Below are positions 45,416-55,782 of a stretch of 64,000 bases of DNA, piece after piece; position 1 is the stretch's first letter; every line of letters starts with the position of its first letter. The position numbers were made by a program, and so were the translations under genes. The notes beneath the pieces were generated by a model. It was not told the origin of the DNA and made no database searches. It worked only from the letters and a program-made list of their open reading frames with translations. Source of the DNA: Erinaceus europaeus (Eukaryota > Chordata > Mammalia > Eulipotyphla > Erinaceidae); contig NW_026647344.1 of the NCBI RefSeq assembly GCF_950295315.1, positions 29,181 through 93,180 of the forward strand. The letters run 5' to 3'.

Positions 45416-45555
45416 GGCGGAGGGTAGATAGATAGCATAATGGTTATGCAAACAGACTCTCATGCCTGAAACTCCAAAGTCCCAGGTTCAGTCCCCCACC
45501 AGCACATAAGCCAAAACTGAATAGTGCTCTGGTAAAAAAAAAAAAAAAAAAAAAG
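45416..45555 (+). repeat. SINE-D
   Basis: gatagcataatggttatgca, caggttcagtcccccaccag, actgaatagtgctctgg, poly(A). Confidence 0.92.
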
Positions 45556-46934
45556 TATTGCTGTAGAGGTCTATCTGCTATATCCTTAAATAACTGAAAC
45601 TCTAATGAATTTTGGGTGGACTTGTTAAACTATTTGTGAGGATGCAAGGAATGAGTAAGGCAGCTTTATTTTTGGAGGTGTTTCTATTGTTTCCCTACCT
45701 GGTCACCTAAATAATTAAATTGTCTGAAGGCAGTCATGATTATAATATAAAGTCAGTCTTTTTCAGTCTTGGGAGACAATTGGGATTTGTATAAATTTGA
45801 AAGTAATTTCTCTGTTTCCAAGTTTGAAACATTTAGATAAAAACTTTGACTTCTATTTAACAGTTAAGTAAATACAGAGGTTGGGTGAATGTTTAAATCT
45901 TAGAGAAAATGTAGGGAAATCCATAAATAGCATTATTCTTCATGTAACAGTTGCTAATAGTGACTAGCTATAGTAATAGCTAAGACTTTCAAAACTGTGA
46001 AAGAAAACTAAGTCTTAATTGAAATAAAGGAAAACTGCAAAGCAGGGAACAGTGATAGTTTAAAGTCAGGTAGTCATATGGTTTCAGTTTAACACTGAAA
46101 GTCCCACATGTTAGGAAACCCTTTACTCATAGAAAAACCATCAGAGTTGATTTTATTAGTCAGATAATATATTGCAGAAAATGTGAATGAATATATGGGC
46201 ATTGTTAGTATTTGGGTTCCATGAAGAATTAAAAAACACAAAAGTGGGGTTTTTGTTTGTTTTTTTACTCTACTGTCATTAATTCCTATTTGTTAGGTTT
46301 CTGAGCATAAGTAAAATCATTTTATAATTACTCTCGTCATGAAAATAAAAGATTCTTGAGCCTAAATGTGGTTGAGAACTTATAGTTTCATTGATGAAAA
46401 TATTTTTTAAAGAAAGGAAAATATTTATGGACATAGGAAGAGAACTTAAGAGAAAATGAAATGTCAGTACCTGATTTCTTCTTAAGTAGAGCTGAAAAAA
46501 AAATGTCTTTTTGAGTGCTATAAGATCTCTTCTTTCCAATACTTGTAGTTTTACTAGTAACTTTTCTTCCCTCACCCTCTAGAACTGGACATAGGTGCAG
46601 CTATATATCCCATTACAAAGGTATTCTACATATAAACTTTATAATTATGTAGCTTATAAATGGGTAGCTGGTTCTTCTTGTAACCTAAAGATTTGCATTT
46701 TATAATTCTAAAAGTCTAGAGATAAGTACTTGTCCTTCAAAATTGGCTGTTTAATTTTGAGACATCACCTTTATATTATAGTGTATAATCCTAGTATTAC
46801 TCATGATCGATGAACTACTTTCTTTTTGAAACTGGTATAATCTTAGGCATTAATATTGAGCAGAAGGTCAGTGTATGGTCCTGTTGGAAACCGTGGTAAA
46901 AGAAGCAAAGATTTTTAGTATTCCTTTTTTATTA
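45556..46934. other. Repeat-poor intron block
   Basis: About 1.4 kb AT-rich without recognised repeats. Confidence 0.55.
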
Positions 46935-47112
46935 TTTTTAATTATATTTTTATTTATTACTGGATAGAGACAGAGAAATTGAGAGGAGAGGATGAGGTAG
47001 AGAGGAAAAGAGACAGAGAGTCACCAGCAGCCCTGCTTCACCACTTGTGAAGCTTTCCCCCAGCAGGTGAGGACCAGAAGCTTGAAGCTGGATCCTTGCA
47101 CACTGTAATGTG

Positions 47113-47114
<2 letters not shown>

Positions 47115-47147
<33 letters not shown>

Positions 47148-47259
47148 AGAATACTGCTCAGTTCTGGCTTCTGGTAGTACTGGGGATTGAACCTGGGACT
47201 TTGGAGCCTCAAGCATGAGAGTCTCTTTGCATAACCATTATGCTACCTACCCCTGCCCA
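47115..47259 (-). repeat. SINE-D nested in SINE-B
   Basis: T-run, actgctcagttctggcttct, gattgaacctgggactttgg, ataaccattatgctacctac; flanked by gtaatgtgaa copies at 47105 and 47260. Confidence 0.9.
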
Positions 47260-47272
47260 GTAATGTGAATTC

Positions 47273-47274
<2 letters not shown>

Positions 47275-47305
<31 letters not shown>

Positions 47306-47563
47306 TGTTTTCCCTTTTGTTGCCCTTGTTGTTTTATTGCTGTAGTTATTGCTGTTGATGTCGTTGTTGGATAGGACAGAGAAATGGAGAGAGGAGGGGA
47401 AGACAGAGGGGGAGAGAAAGCTAGACACCTGCAGACCTGCTTCACCGCCTGTGAAGCAACTGCCCCTGCAGGTAGGGAGCCAGGGGCTCGAACCGGGATC
47501 CTTACTCCGGTCCTTGTGCTTTGTGCCACGTGAGCTTAACCCGCTGGCTACTGCCCAACTCCC
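47275..47563 (-). repeat. SINE-A nested in SINE-B
   Basis: (TTA)n tail, then inverted SINE-A. TSD gtaatgtgaattctt (47260-47274) / gtaatgtaaattctt (47564-47578), one mismatch. Confidence 0.93.
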
Positions 47564-47654
47564 GTAATGTAAATTCTTAACCAGATGCACCACTGCTTGG
47601 CCCCTTTTTAGTATTTTTTTTTTCCAATTAAATTACCATTGCCAGTGCTTTGCT

Positions 47655-47679
47655 TTTTTTTTTTTTTTTTTTTTTTTGT
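47655..47679. repeat. Poly(T) run
   Basis: About 24 T, probably the tail of an unrecognised minus-strand retroposon. Confidence 0.5.
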
Positions 47680-47770
47680 AGATCATGTAATTTATACTGA
47701 TGTTTTATTTACTTTATAGTATTTACTGATCAGAAAAGTATTTTTTGCTTTATGCCATTTTAAAATGATT

Positions 47771-47929
47771 ACCGGGCGGTGGAGAGATAATAGCATAATG
47801 GTTATGCAAAGAGACTCTCATGCCTGAGGCTCCAAAGTCCCAGGTTCAATCCCCCACACCACCATAAGCCAGTGATGAACAGTGCTCTGGTTAAAAAAAA
47901 TTTTTTAAATAAATAAATAAATAATGAAA
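47771..47929 (+). repeat. SINE-D, best-preserved copy
   Basis: gataatagcataatggttat, gcaaagagactctcatgcct, ccaggttcaatcccccacac, gaacagtgctctgg, A/T-rich tail. Confidence 0.93.
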
Positions 47930-47971
47930 ACATTGTTTTAAATTTTAAGGTCAAATTTTTTTTGTTTAATT

Positions 47972-48187
47972 TTTTTTATTGTGTTTATTTATTGGATAGA
48001 GACAGCCAAAAATTGAGAGGGAAGGGGTGAAAGGGGTGATAGAGAGGGAGAGAGACAGAGAGACACCAGCAGCCCTTGATCACCACTCGTGAAGCTTTCC
48101 CCCTGCAGGTGGGGACCAGGAGCTTGAACCTGGGTTCTTGTGCATTGCAACATGTGCACTCAACCAGGTGTGCCACCACCGGCTCCT
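47972..48187 (-). repeat. SINE-B
   Basis: Inverted: ttattggatagagacagcca, gaagctttccccctgcaggt, caaccaggtgtgccaccacc. Ends next to the split SINE-C/L1 complex. Confidence 0.92.
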
Positions 48188-48188
48188 A

Positions 48189-48214
48189 TCAATTTTCTTT
48201 TTTATATTTTATTT

Positions 48215-48227
<13 letters not shown>
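48189..48227 (-). repeat. Tail part of the SINE-C split by the L1
   Basis: tcaattttctttttta followed by TTTA repeats. The first 15 bp resemble tcaatttttttatc at 53998, the far flank of the SINE-C at 53852-53995, as if both were the TSD of one SINE later split by the L1. Confidence 0.45.
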
Positions 48228-48244
<17 letters not shown>

Positions 48245-48245
<1 letters not shown>

Positions 48246-48345
48246 TTCTCCCCACCCACCCACCCACCCCAGAGTCTTTTACTTTGGTGTAATACTCCAA
48301 TTCCATTTCAGGTTCGACTTGTGTTTTCTTTTCTAATCTTGTTTT
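48245..48345 (-). other. L1 3' UTR, short, with G-quadruplex motif
   Basis: Only about 100 bp between the ORF2 stop and the poly(A) tail. On the minus strand it ends in five G-tracts, GGGGTGGGTGGGTGGGTGGGG (48250-48270), directly before the tail. Mammalian L1 3' UTRs are known for such G-rich tracts. Confidence 0.8.
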
Positions 48346-51300
48346 TCAACTTCGGCCTGAGAGTGAGATCATCCCATATTCATCCTTCTGTTTCTGACTT
48401 ATTTCACTCAACATGATTTTTTCAAGGTCCATCCAAGATCGGCTGAAAACGGTGAAGTCACCATTTTTTACAGCTGAGTAGTATTCCATTGTGTATATAT
48501 ACCACAACTTGCTCAGCCACTCATCTGTTGTTGGACACCTGGGTTGCTTCCAGGTTTTGGCTATTACAAATTGTGCTGCCAAGAACATATGTGTACACAG
48601 ATCTTTTTGGATGGATGTGTTGGGTTCCTTAGGATATATCCCCAGGAGGGGAATTGCAGGGTCATAGGGTAAGTCCATTTCTAGCCTTCTGAGAGTTCTC
48701 CAGACTGTTCTCCACAGAGGTTGGACCAATTGACATTTCCACCAGCAGTGCAGGAGGGTTCCTTTGACCCCACATCCTCTCCAGCATTTGCTGCTGTTAC
48801 CTTTTCTGATGTGTGACATTCTCACAGGAGTGAAGTGATATCTCATTGTTGTCTTGATTTGCATTTCTCTGACAATCAGAGACTTGGAGCATTTTTTCAT
48901 GTGTTTCTCGGCCTTTTGGATCTCTTCTGTGGTAAATATTCTGTCCAATTCCTCCCCCCATTTTTGGATGGGGTTATTTGTTGTCTTGTTGTTGAGTCTG
49001 GTAAGCTCTTTATATATGTTGGTTATTAAACTCTTATCTGATGTATGGCATGTAAAGATCTTCTCCCATTCTGTGAGGGGTCTCTTGATTTGGGTAGTGG
49101 TTTCTTTTGCTGTGAAGAAGCTTTTTAATTTGATGTAGTCCCATAGGTTTATACTTGCCTTAGTCTTCCTTGTAATTGGATTCGTTTCATTGAAAATGTC
49201 TTTAAAATTTATGCGGAAAAAAGTTCTTCCAATATTTTCCTCTAAGTATCTGATAGTTTCTGGTCTAACATCCAAGTCCTTGATCCACTTGGAATTTACT
49301 TTTGTATTTGGTGAAATACAGTGATTCAGCTTCATTTTTCTGCATGTTTCAACCCATTGTTTCCAACACCATTTGTTGAAGAGACTCTGCTTTCCCCATG
49401 TAATAGTCTGGGCCCCTTTGTCAAAGATTAGATGTCCATAGGTGTGGGGCCTCATTTCTGGGCTCTCAATTCTATTCCACTGGTCAGTGTGTCTGTTCAT
49501 GTTCCAGTACCAAGCAGTTTTGATGACAATGGCCCTATAATATAGTTTGAGATCTGGCAGTGTGATGCCTCCGGTTCTGTTCTTTTTTCTCAAGATTGTT
49601 TTGGCAATTCTAGGTCTTTTCTGGTTCCAGATAAACATTTGTAGCATTTGTTCTATTCTCCTAAAAAATGTGCTTGGGATCTTGATGGGGATAGCATTAA
49701 ATTTGTAGATGGCTCTGGGTAATATATTCATTTTGATGATGTTAATTCTTCCAACCCATGAGCATGGAATATCTTTCCACTTCTTTGTGTCTTTTTCAAT
49801 TTCTTTGAGTAGTGACTCATAATTTTCAGTATACAAGTCTTTCACTTCTTTGGTTAGGTTTATTCCTAGATATTTTATTGTTTTTGTTGCTATAGAAAAA
49901 GGAACTGATTTCTGGATTTCAATTTCTTCTAACTTAGTGTTTGCATAGAGGAATGCCACTGACTTTTGAATGTTAATTTTATAGCCTGACACATTACTGT
50001 ATTGCCTGATGATTTCCAAAAGCTTCTTGCTAGATTCCTTAGGTTTTTCCATGTATACTATCATGTCATCTGCAAATAAGGAGAGTTTGACTTCTTCTCT
50101 TCCAATCTGTATTCCTTTAATTCCTTGCTCCTGCCTGATTGCTATGGCAAGAACTTCCAACACTATGTTGAATAGTAATGGTGATAGTGGGCAGCCCTGT
50201 CTAGTACCTGATCTGAGGGGAAATGCTTCCAGTTTTTCACCATTGAGTATGATGTTGGCTGTAGGTTTGCTATATATAGACTCCACTATCTTCAGGAATT
50301 TTCCATCTATTCCTATTTTTTGTAGTGTTTTGATCATAAAGGGATGTTGTATTTTGTCAAAGGCTTTCTCTGCATCTATTGATATGACCATGTGGTTTTT
50401 GGTCTTGCTTTTGTTGATGTGGTGGATCACATTGATTGATTTACGTATATTAAACCAACCTTGCATGCCTGGGATAAACCCCACTTGGTCATGATGAACA
50501 ATCTTTTTGATATACTGCTGTATTCGGTTGGCTAGAATTTTGTTCAATATTTTCGCATCTATGTTCATCAGAGATATTGGTCTGTAGTTTTCTTTTTTGG
50601 TTGTGTCCCTGTCTGCTTTTGGTATCAGGGTGATGTTGGCTTCATAGAAGCTGGCAGGGAGTATTCCAGTGTCTTCAATCTTCTGGAAGACTTTTAAAAG
50701 TAGAGGTATTAGTTCTTCTTTGAAAGTTTTGTAGAATTCATTTGTAAAACCATCTGGTCCAGGACTTTTATTTTTGGGAAGATTTTTGATAACTGTTTCA
50801 ATTTCATTAGCTGTGATGGGCCTGTTCATGTTATCCACTTCCTCTTTACTTAGTTTTGGAAGTTGGTAGGCATCTAGGAAATCATTCATTTCTTCCAGGT
50901 TCTCTAACTTGGTGGCATATAGTTGTTCATAGAAGCCTCGCATGATATGTTGAATTTCTGCAATGTCTGTTGTGATATCTCCTCTTTCATTTACTATCTG
51001 ATTTATTTGGGTCTTCTCCCTTTTTTGTTTTGTGAGTCTGGCTAAAGTTTTGTCGATTTTGTGTACTCTTTCGAAGAACCAACATTTACTTTCATTGATC
51101 TTTTGTATGGTTTTCCTATTCTCAATGTTATTTATTTCTGCCCTAACTTTAGTCATTTCTGTCCTTCTGGTTGCTTTAGGGTTCCTTTGTTGTTCTTCTT
51201 CTAGGTCTTTAAGATGTGCAATCAGGCTGTTTATTTGTGCCTTTTCTTGTTTCCTAATGTGTGCTTGTATAGCTATGAACTTCCCTCTTAGGACTGCTTT

Positions 51301-52170
51301 AGCTGTGTCCCAAATATTTTGATAGCTTGTGTCTTCATTTTCATTGAACTCTCGAAACATTTTGATTTCTTCCTTGATTTCCTCTTTGACCCAGAAGTTG
51401 TTAAGAAGTGTACTGTTGAGCTTCCACATTTTGGCACTGTTACTAATCTTTTGTTGATTGTTAAGTGTTAGTTTAATTCCACTGTGATCTGAGAAGATGC
51501 TTGGGATGATTTCAGTGCTCTTGAATAGGCTGATGCTGTCTTTGTGGCCTAACATATGGTCTATCCTTGAGAATGATCCATGTGGATTTGAGTAAAATGT
51601 GTATTCCAGTTTCTTGGGATGAATGACTCTGAAAATGTCCAATAGTTCTAGTTTATCTATCTCTTCATTTAGCTCCCTTATGTCTTTATTGATTTTCTGC
51701 CTGGATGATCTGTCAAGTTGAGATAGTGGGGTGTTGAAGTCCCCTACTATGATTGTGTTACTGTTAATATATTGCTGTAGCTCTTTCAGTAGAAGTTTGA
51801 TGTATTTAGATGGCTTCTCATTGGGTGCATAGATATTAATAATTGTTAAGTCCTCTTGATTGACTGATCCTCTGAGCATTAAGTAGTGTCCATTCCTATC
51901 TTTTTTAATCTTATCTATTTTAAAGTCTATCATGTCAGATATGAGAATAGCTGTTCCTGCCCTTTTTTGTGGGCCATTGGCTTGAATGATAGTTTTCCAT
52001 CCTTTCACTTTAAGTCTGTGTTTGTCTTGTTGCGTTAGGTAAGTTTCCTGTAGACAACATATTGTTGGGTTGTGTTTTCTGATCCATCTTCCTACTCTGT
52101 GTCTTTTAATAGGTGAATTCAGGCCATTCACATTTATTGATATCAAAGATTGAAGATATTTTAACGCCAT
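48346..52170 (-). CDS. L1-ORF2: L1 ORF2 protein, endonuclease and reverse transcriptase (1274 aa)
   Basis: Single open frame, one residue shorter than the human protein. The N-terminal APE-type endonuclease (about 1-235) has its catalytic set: N13, E42 (LQET), D144 and N146 (GDFNTP), D204 (RIDH), D228-H229 (SDHS). The reverse transcriptase (about 450-770) shows the usual blocks, with D599 in [29 protein letters not shown], and the FADD box at 699-702. The C-terminal part carries the Cys/His motif [18 protein letters not shown] (C-x3-C-x7-H-x4-C). The frame ends [12 protein letters not shown]. No stop or frameshift is seen; activity is inferred, not shown. Confidence 0.95.
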   Translation of the reverse strand: MALKYLQSLISINVNGLNSPIKRHRVGRWIRKHNPTICCLQETYLTQQDKHRLKVKGWKTIIQANGPQKRAGTAILISDMIDFKIDKIKKDRNGHYLMLRGSVNQEDLTIINIYAPNEKPSKYIKLLLKELQQYINSNTIIVGDFNTPLSQLDRSSRQKINKDIRELNEEIDKLELLDIFRVIHPKKLEYTFYSNPHGSFSRIDHMLGHKDSISLFKSTEIIPSIFSDHSGIKLTLNNQQKISNSAKMWKLNSTLLNNFWVKEEIKEEIKMFREFNENEDTSYQNIWDTAKAVLRGKFIAIQAHIRKQEKAQINSLIAHLKDLEEEQQRNPKATRRTEMTKVRAEINNIENRKTIQKINESKCWFFERVHKIDKTLARLTKQKREKTQINQIVNERGDITTDIAEIQHIMRGFYEQLYATKLENLEEMNDFLDAYQLPKLSKEEVDNMNRPITANEIETVIKNLPKNKSPGPDGFTNEFYKTFKEELIPLLLKVFQKIEDTGILPASFYEANITLIPKADRDTTKKENYRPISLMNIDAKILNKILANRIQQYIKKIVHHDQVGFIPGMQGWFNIRKSINVIHHINKSKTKNHMVISIDAEKAFDKIQHPFMIKTLQKIGIDGKFLKIVESIYSKPTANIILNGEKLEAFPLRSGTRQGCPLSPLLFNIVLEVLAIAIRQEQGIKGIQIGREEVKLSLFADDMIVYMEKPKESSKKLLEIIRQYSNVSGYKINIQKSVAFLYANTKLEEIEIQKSVPFSIATKTIKYLGINLTKEVKDLYTENYESLLKEIEKDTKKWKDIPCSWVGRINIIKMNILPRAIYKFNAIPIKIPSTFFRRIEQMLQMFIWNQKRPRIAKTILRKKNRTGGITLPDLKLYYRAIVIKTAWYWNMNRHTDQWNRIESPEMRPHTYGHLIFDKGAQTITWGKQSLFNKWCWKQWVETCRKMKLNHCISPNTKVNSKWIKDLDVRPETIRYLEENIGRTFFRINFKDIFNETNPITRKTKASINLWDYIKLKSFFTAKETTTQIKRPLTEWEKIFTCHTSDKSLITNIYKELTRLNNKTTNNPIQKWGEELDRIFTTEEIQKAEKHMKKCSKSLIVREMQIKTTMRYHFTPVRMSHIRKGNSSKCWRGCGVKGTLLHCWWKCQLVQPLWRTVWRTLRRLEMDLPYDPAIPLLGIYPKEPNTSIQKDLCTHMFLAAQFVIAKTWKQPRCPTTDEWLSKLWYIYTMEYYSAVKNGDFTVFSRSWMDLEKIMLSEISQKQKDEYGMISLSGRS

Positions 52171-52226
52171 TCTTGTAGAGTTTTAGAGTGTTTTGATATA
52201 TGTTCTATTTGTGGTGGTCTGTTTGT

Positions 52227-53201
52227 TTATAGGAAACCTTTCAGAACTTCTTTCAAGGCAGGCTTGGTGATGGTTGCTTCCTTCAACTGTTGCTTGTCTG
52301 AGAAGGTTTTGATGCTTCCATCTAGTCTGAATGACAATCTAGCAGGATATAGTATTCTTGGCTGAAAGCCTTTCTCATTGAGCACTCGATAGATATCTTG
52401 CCATTCTCTTCTGGCCTGTAGTGTTTGTATGGAGAAGTCTGCTGCTAATCTTATGGGTTTTCCTTTGTAGGTGACTCTTTGTTTTTCTCTTGCAGCCTTG
52501 AGGATCCTTTCTTTATCCTTATTCCTTTCCAATCTAAGTATGACATGTCTTGGTGTCTTTAGGTCTGGGTTAATTCTGTTTGGGACCCTCTGGGCTTCTT
52601 GAATCTTTATGTCTTTGGTGTTGTCTAGACTAGAGAAATTTTCAGCTATTATGGCCTGGAGAACGCTTTCTTCCTCCCCTTCTCTTTCTTCCTCTGGTAA
52701 GCCAATAATGCGTATATTGTTTCTTTTGAAGTCATCCCATAGGACTCTGTTGTTGTTTTCAGCATCTCTTAATCTCTTTTTGAGATCTCTTACTTCTTCT
52801 TTAGTTGTCTCTAATTCATCTTCAATCTTGCTAATTCTGTCTTCAGCCTCATTGATTCTATTCTCTCTGCCCTCTACTGCTTTCTGGAGTTCATCTATTT
52901 TGTTGCCCTGCTCTGATACTGTTTTAGCTTGTTCAGCTAGTTGCCTTCTTAGCTCAGCAATTTCAGCTTTCAGCTCTCTAATAACCATGAGATTATTAGA
53001 ATTTTCTTCCATATTCTCATTTGTTGTTCCTGCAGTTCTGATTACAATTTTTTCAAATTCTTTACTCACTCCTGTTATTATTTCCTTAGCTAATGTTTGG
53101 ATGTTGAACTCGTTGTTTTGTGCTTCGCCCTCTGGAGGACTTTTAGCTGGACTCTTGTCCTGGTTCGAGTCTCCATTATTTTTTCTTGTTGTTTTAACCA
53201 T
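52227..53201 (-). CDS. L1-ORF1: L1 ORF1 protein, RNA-binding chaperone (324 aa)
   Basis: ORF1p coats L1 RNA and forms trimers. The first ~50 residues are polar and disordered. A long heptad coiled coil with many Glu/Lys/Leu/Arg follows at about residues 70-150 (ELRRQLAEQAKTVSEQ, then KKRLRDAENNNR). Next comes the RRM-like core starting with NNIRIIGLPEEE, and a basic C-terminal domain (EKQRVTYKGKPIRLAADFS, then NEKGFQPRILYPARLSF). Length is close to the 338 aa of human ORF1p. The ATG at 53199-53201 is the first in frame and gives the usual N-terminus. It is followed after 56 nt by ORF2, the normal bicistronic L1 layout. Confidence 0.93.
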   Translation of the reverse strand: MVKTTRKNNGDSNQDKSPAKSPPEGEAQNNEFNIQTLAKEIITGVSKEFEKIVIRTAGTTNENMEENSNNLMVIRELKAEIAELRRQLAEQAKTVSEQGNKIDELQKAVEGRENRINEAEDRISKIEDELETTKEEVRDLKKRLRDAENNNRVLWDDFKRNNIRIIGLPEEEREGEEESVLQAIIAENFSSLDNTKDIKIQEAQRVPNRINPDLKTPRHVILRLERNKDKERILKAAREKQRVTYKGKPIRLAADFSIQTLQARREWQDIYRVLNEKGFQPRILYPARLSFRLDGSIKTFSDKQQLKEATITKPALKEVLKGFL

Positions 53202-53845
53202 TTTATATAAGTTAAGAGGTTTTTCAATCCCTGAGTTGGAGTTCAGTGGTGTAAAAGCCTTTTTTTTTTCCCCTGTAGGCTATGGTAGCCTAAGGGCTTT
53301 TAAACTATCAATAGGCTTCTTGGCTTAATCACTGACTCCTGACCAAGAGATAAAGCAGGGTGTGGCAGAGATAATCCAGTGGTTATGCAAAGAGACTTTC
53401 ACAGCCCTTCAGCTATGCCACCGAGGTATAGGTCTTCTCCTGAGTTACCCGGTTAGATCTCTGTGCCCTGGTGTCCCTCCCTGTTGCTGCTCCAGATTCT
53501 GAGGGTAGTAGCAATGGAGACTCAGAGTTGTACTTGGTGAGTCTCTGGGGAGTCCTTTCCTCCCTTCAGCTGTCCCCTTGTTGGTGGAGCAGACTGGAGG
53601 TGGTGTCTCCACTGACAAACTGTCGAACTGTTAGCAGTCACTTAATCTCTCCTTAGGCCCCTCTCTCCTCTCTGTCACCAGCCACGCGTGTTTGTACTCA
53701 CGGGTGATTTACTGGGTTTCTGTGGTCATTCTAGTCCTGTCTTGTTTCGGTCCGGGTGGTCTCCTTTGGTATTCCTAGTTGATCCGGGAGAGGGGAGGAG
53801 AGGAGAGAAAGCGATCTGCTGCTCGTAGCTCCGCCTCCGGAAGTC
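53202..53845 (-). promoter_or_regulatory. L1 5' UTR and internal promoter region
   Basis: About 640 bp between ORF1 and the 5' end of the element, GC-richer than its surroundings. The extreme 5' end on the minus strand reads ACTTCCGGAGGCGGAGC, so an ETS/GABPA-type ACTTCCGG lies at the start (53837-53844). No AAGATGGCGG (YY1) motif is seen at this end, unlike the element at 60991. Promoter function is by analogy with other L1s. Confidence 0.7.
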
Positions 53846-53851
53846 GAATCT

Positions 53852-53995
53852 CTTTTATTTATTTATTAATGAGAAACACAGGAGGAGAGAGAAAGAGCCA
53901 GACATCACTCTGGTACATGTGCTGCCGGGGATCGAACTCATGACCTCATGCTTGAGAGTCTGACGCTTTATCCACCTCACCACTTCCCTGACCAC
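53852..53995 (-). repeat. SINE-C, minus, disrupted by L1 at its A-rich tail
   Basis: Good family C copy: read on the minus strand it has the head with ctctcaagcatgaggtc, then gatccccggcagcacatg, and ends in a cattaataaataaataaa tail that abuts the L1 5' end. Confidence 0.85.
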
Positions 53996-54183
53996 GTGTC
54001 AATTTTTTTATCTAGGGATGTGGTTTTTATATTTGTAGCACATGGTAGGGAAGGTGAAATTTTATTACATTAATATATTTAAGACTCTGCTCAAAATGCA
54101 TGGATTTGAGGTAAATTGGTTAAAATTAGGTAAATACTATATTTCAAAAAAAAAAAAATCCTCAAAATTAGACATTTCGTCTG

Positions 54184-54300
54184 AGGGCTGGGGAGATAGC
54201 ATAATAATTATAACAAAGGACTTTCATTCTGGAGGTTCTGAGGCCCCAGATTCAATCCCCAGTACCACCAACAAACCAGAACTGAGCAGTGCTGTAATCA
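54184..54300 (+). repeat. SINE-D
   Basis: ggctggggagatagcataat, cccagattcaatccccagta, actgagcagtgctgt. Confidence 0.85.
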
Positions 54301-54311
54301 CACTGTATGCT

Positions 54312-54800
54312 TCTCATTGAAAACAGAGACCAGGTGGTCCGGGAGGTAGCGCAGTGGCTAAGGAACTAGACTCTCAAGCATGAGGTCCTGAGTTCAAGCC
54401 CCAGCAGCACATGTACCAGAGTGATATCTGGTTCTTTCTCTCTCGCTATTCGTATCTTTATCATTAATAAATAAATAAAATCTTTAAAAAAAGAAAAGTA
54501 AAACAGAGACCAGAGGATGAATATGGGATGATCTCACTCATAGAAGTTACAAAGTCAGAACAGAAGGGAAGCACAAAGCAGAGCTTGGGCTGGAGTTGGT
54601 GTGTTGCACAAAGTAAAGGACTCGGGTGTGGGGGAGGGTTCAGGCCCTGGAGCAGGGTGGCAGAGGGGGACCTAGTAGCCTAGTCGGGGGGTGGTTAGAG
54701 TGTTAGGTGGGAAACAGACATGTTGCACGTGTACCAACTGCTGTATTTACTGTCGACTGTAAACTTATTCTCCCAGTAAAGGGAAGAAAATACATTTTAA
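54312..54800 (+). mobile_element. 5'-truncated L1 3' end (interrupted by SINE-C)
   Basis: gatgaatatgggatgatctc is the same text as the end of ORF2 in the intact L1 (DEYGMIS), here on the + strand. It is followed by about 250 bp of 3' UTR, longer than that of the intact copy, ending ccagtaaagggaagaaaat. A SINE-C (54334-54499) is inserted near its left end. Confidence 0.75.
54334..54499 (+). repeat. SINE-C, type copy, with 14-bp TSD
   Basis: gtggtccgggaggtagcgca, gactctcaagcatgaggtcc, cattaataaataaataaaat; TSD aaaacagagaccag at 54320-54333 and 54500-54513. Confidence 0.95.
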
Positions 54801-54819
54801 AACAACAACAACAGCCAGA

Positions 54820-55020
54820 AACAGGCCAGGCAGTTGCTCACCCAGTTGAGGGCACACATTCCCATGCACAGTGACCTAGGTTTAAGCACCCAGCCTGCAC
54901 CTACAAGAAGGCAGCTTCGTAAGCGGTGAAGCAGCGGTGCAGGTGGCCCCTTTTCCTCACTACCCCTGTCTCTCCTCAACCTCTCAGCTCCTCTCTGTCT
55001 TCTCAAATAAAACAAACAAA
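54820..55020 (+). repeat. SINE-B
   Basis: aacaggccaggcagttgctc, gacctaggtttaagcaccca, ttctcaaataaaac. Confidence 0.8.
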
Positions 55021-55781
55021 CCTCTAAGAAAACAAAAAAAAATATTTTTTAAATAAATTTGAAGTAATGCTGTGCTTGCTAGGCTTCTGTTTTCTGCTTT
55101 ATATATCAAGAGGGATCAGAATGACGATTAGCATTCAGCAGGCATTTATATATCAGCGACATTCTCTTTTTGTAAAATTCAGTGTTTGTGTTATTATGTC
55201 ATGTGATTTGTATTTACTGTCTTGTGTGTTGTGTTTATGAAAATTTTTATTTAGGATTCTATTCTGTTAAAATAAGAAAATTTGTCTTAAGACCTAAAAA
55301 ATAGTCAATTTGTTCAATAAGTATTTAGAATGCCCTTTCCTGGATATCTTTTCAGTTGCAATATCTAGAGCCTTATCTGGATTTTTATTTGAATCCCAGC
55401 TAATTCATGCAACTATACCAGCTGGTGGCATTTGGATTCTAAATATGGCTTATTGTCAGTGTATGTACCATTAGAATCAGGTGTTCTAATCATCCATTAC
55501 TGCAGTTGATGAAAAGTCAGCCAGAGTAAATATAGTTCTCGAGAATGCAGAGGGAATAATTTGAAGATATAATTTGTATGTAAGAATTCATTTTGTTTAT
55601 ACATGTGGTTATACATTTTTTTTATCTCCTAAAAAAATAACATGTAAGCAGTCAAGCTGTATTTTGTTCAATTTGTTGCTTGAAAAGTGTCTTATATCTG
55701 TGAGGCTATCTCCCAAATTCCTGTTTTCTTTAACACTATTTAACAAATGTTTCTATTTTTTCTTAAAAAAAAATACTACCG
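55021..55781. other. Intron sequence, nothing recognised
   Basis: About 760 bp AT-rich unique-looking sequence. Confidence 0.5.
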
Positions 55782-55782
55782 G

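Larger units (their letters stand above)
46935..47604 (-). repeat. SINE-B carrying two later SINE insertions
   Basis: Parts 46935-47115 (tttattactggatagagaca, aagctggatccttgcacact) and 47564-47604 (taaccagatgcaccactgct) are one inverted SINE-B split by a SINE-D and a SINE-A. Confidence 0.88.
48228..53845 (-). mobile_element. L1: Full-length LINE-1 with both ORFs open
   Basis: About 5.6 kb on the minus strand: 5' UTR (53202-53845), ORF1 (52227-53201), 56-bp spacer, ORF2 (48346-52170), short 3' UTR and a poly(A) tail seen as a T-run at 48228-48244. Both frames are uninterrupted, so the copy looks young. It sits in the last intron of ATF2 in antisense orientation, the tolerated orientation for intronic L1s. 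Flanks are low-complexity TTTA repeats (48208-48227 on one side, 53852-53867 on the other), probably the TSD, and appear to be the tail of a SINE-C that was split by the insertion. Confidence 0.93.

Noticed and set aside
50009..50494. 161-residue open frame on the + strand
   Set aside because: Complement of the L1 ORF2 reverse transcriptase region; no independent evidence.
52609..53328. 239-residue open frame on the + strand over L1 ORF1 and its 5' UTR
   Set aside because: It is the antisense shadow of ORF1; the Ser/Leu-rich translation is what the complement of an A/G-rich coiled-coil gene gives. No ORF0-like features could be shown.
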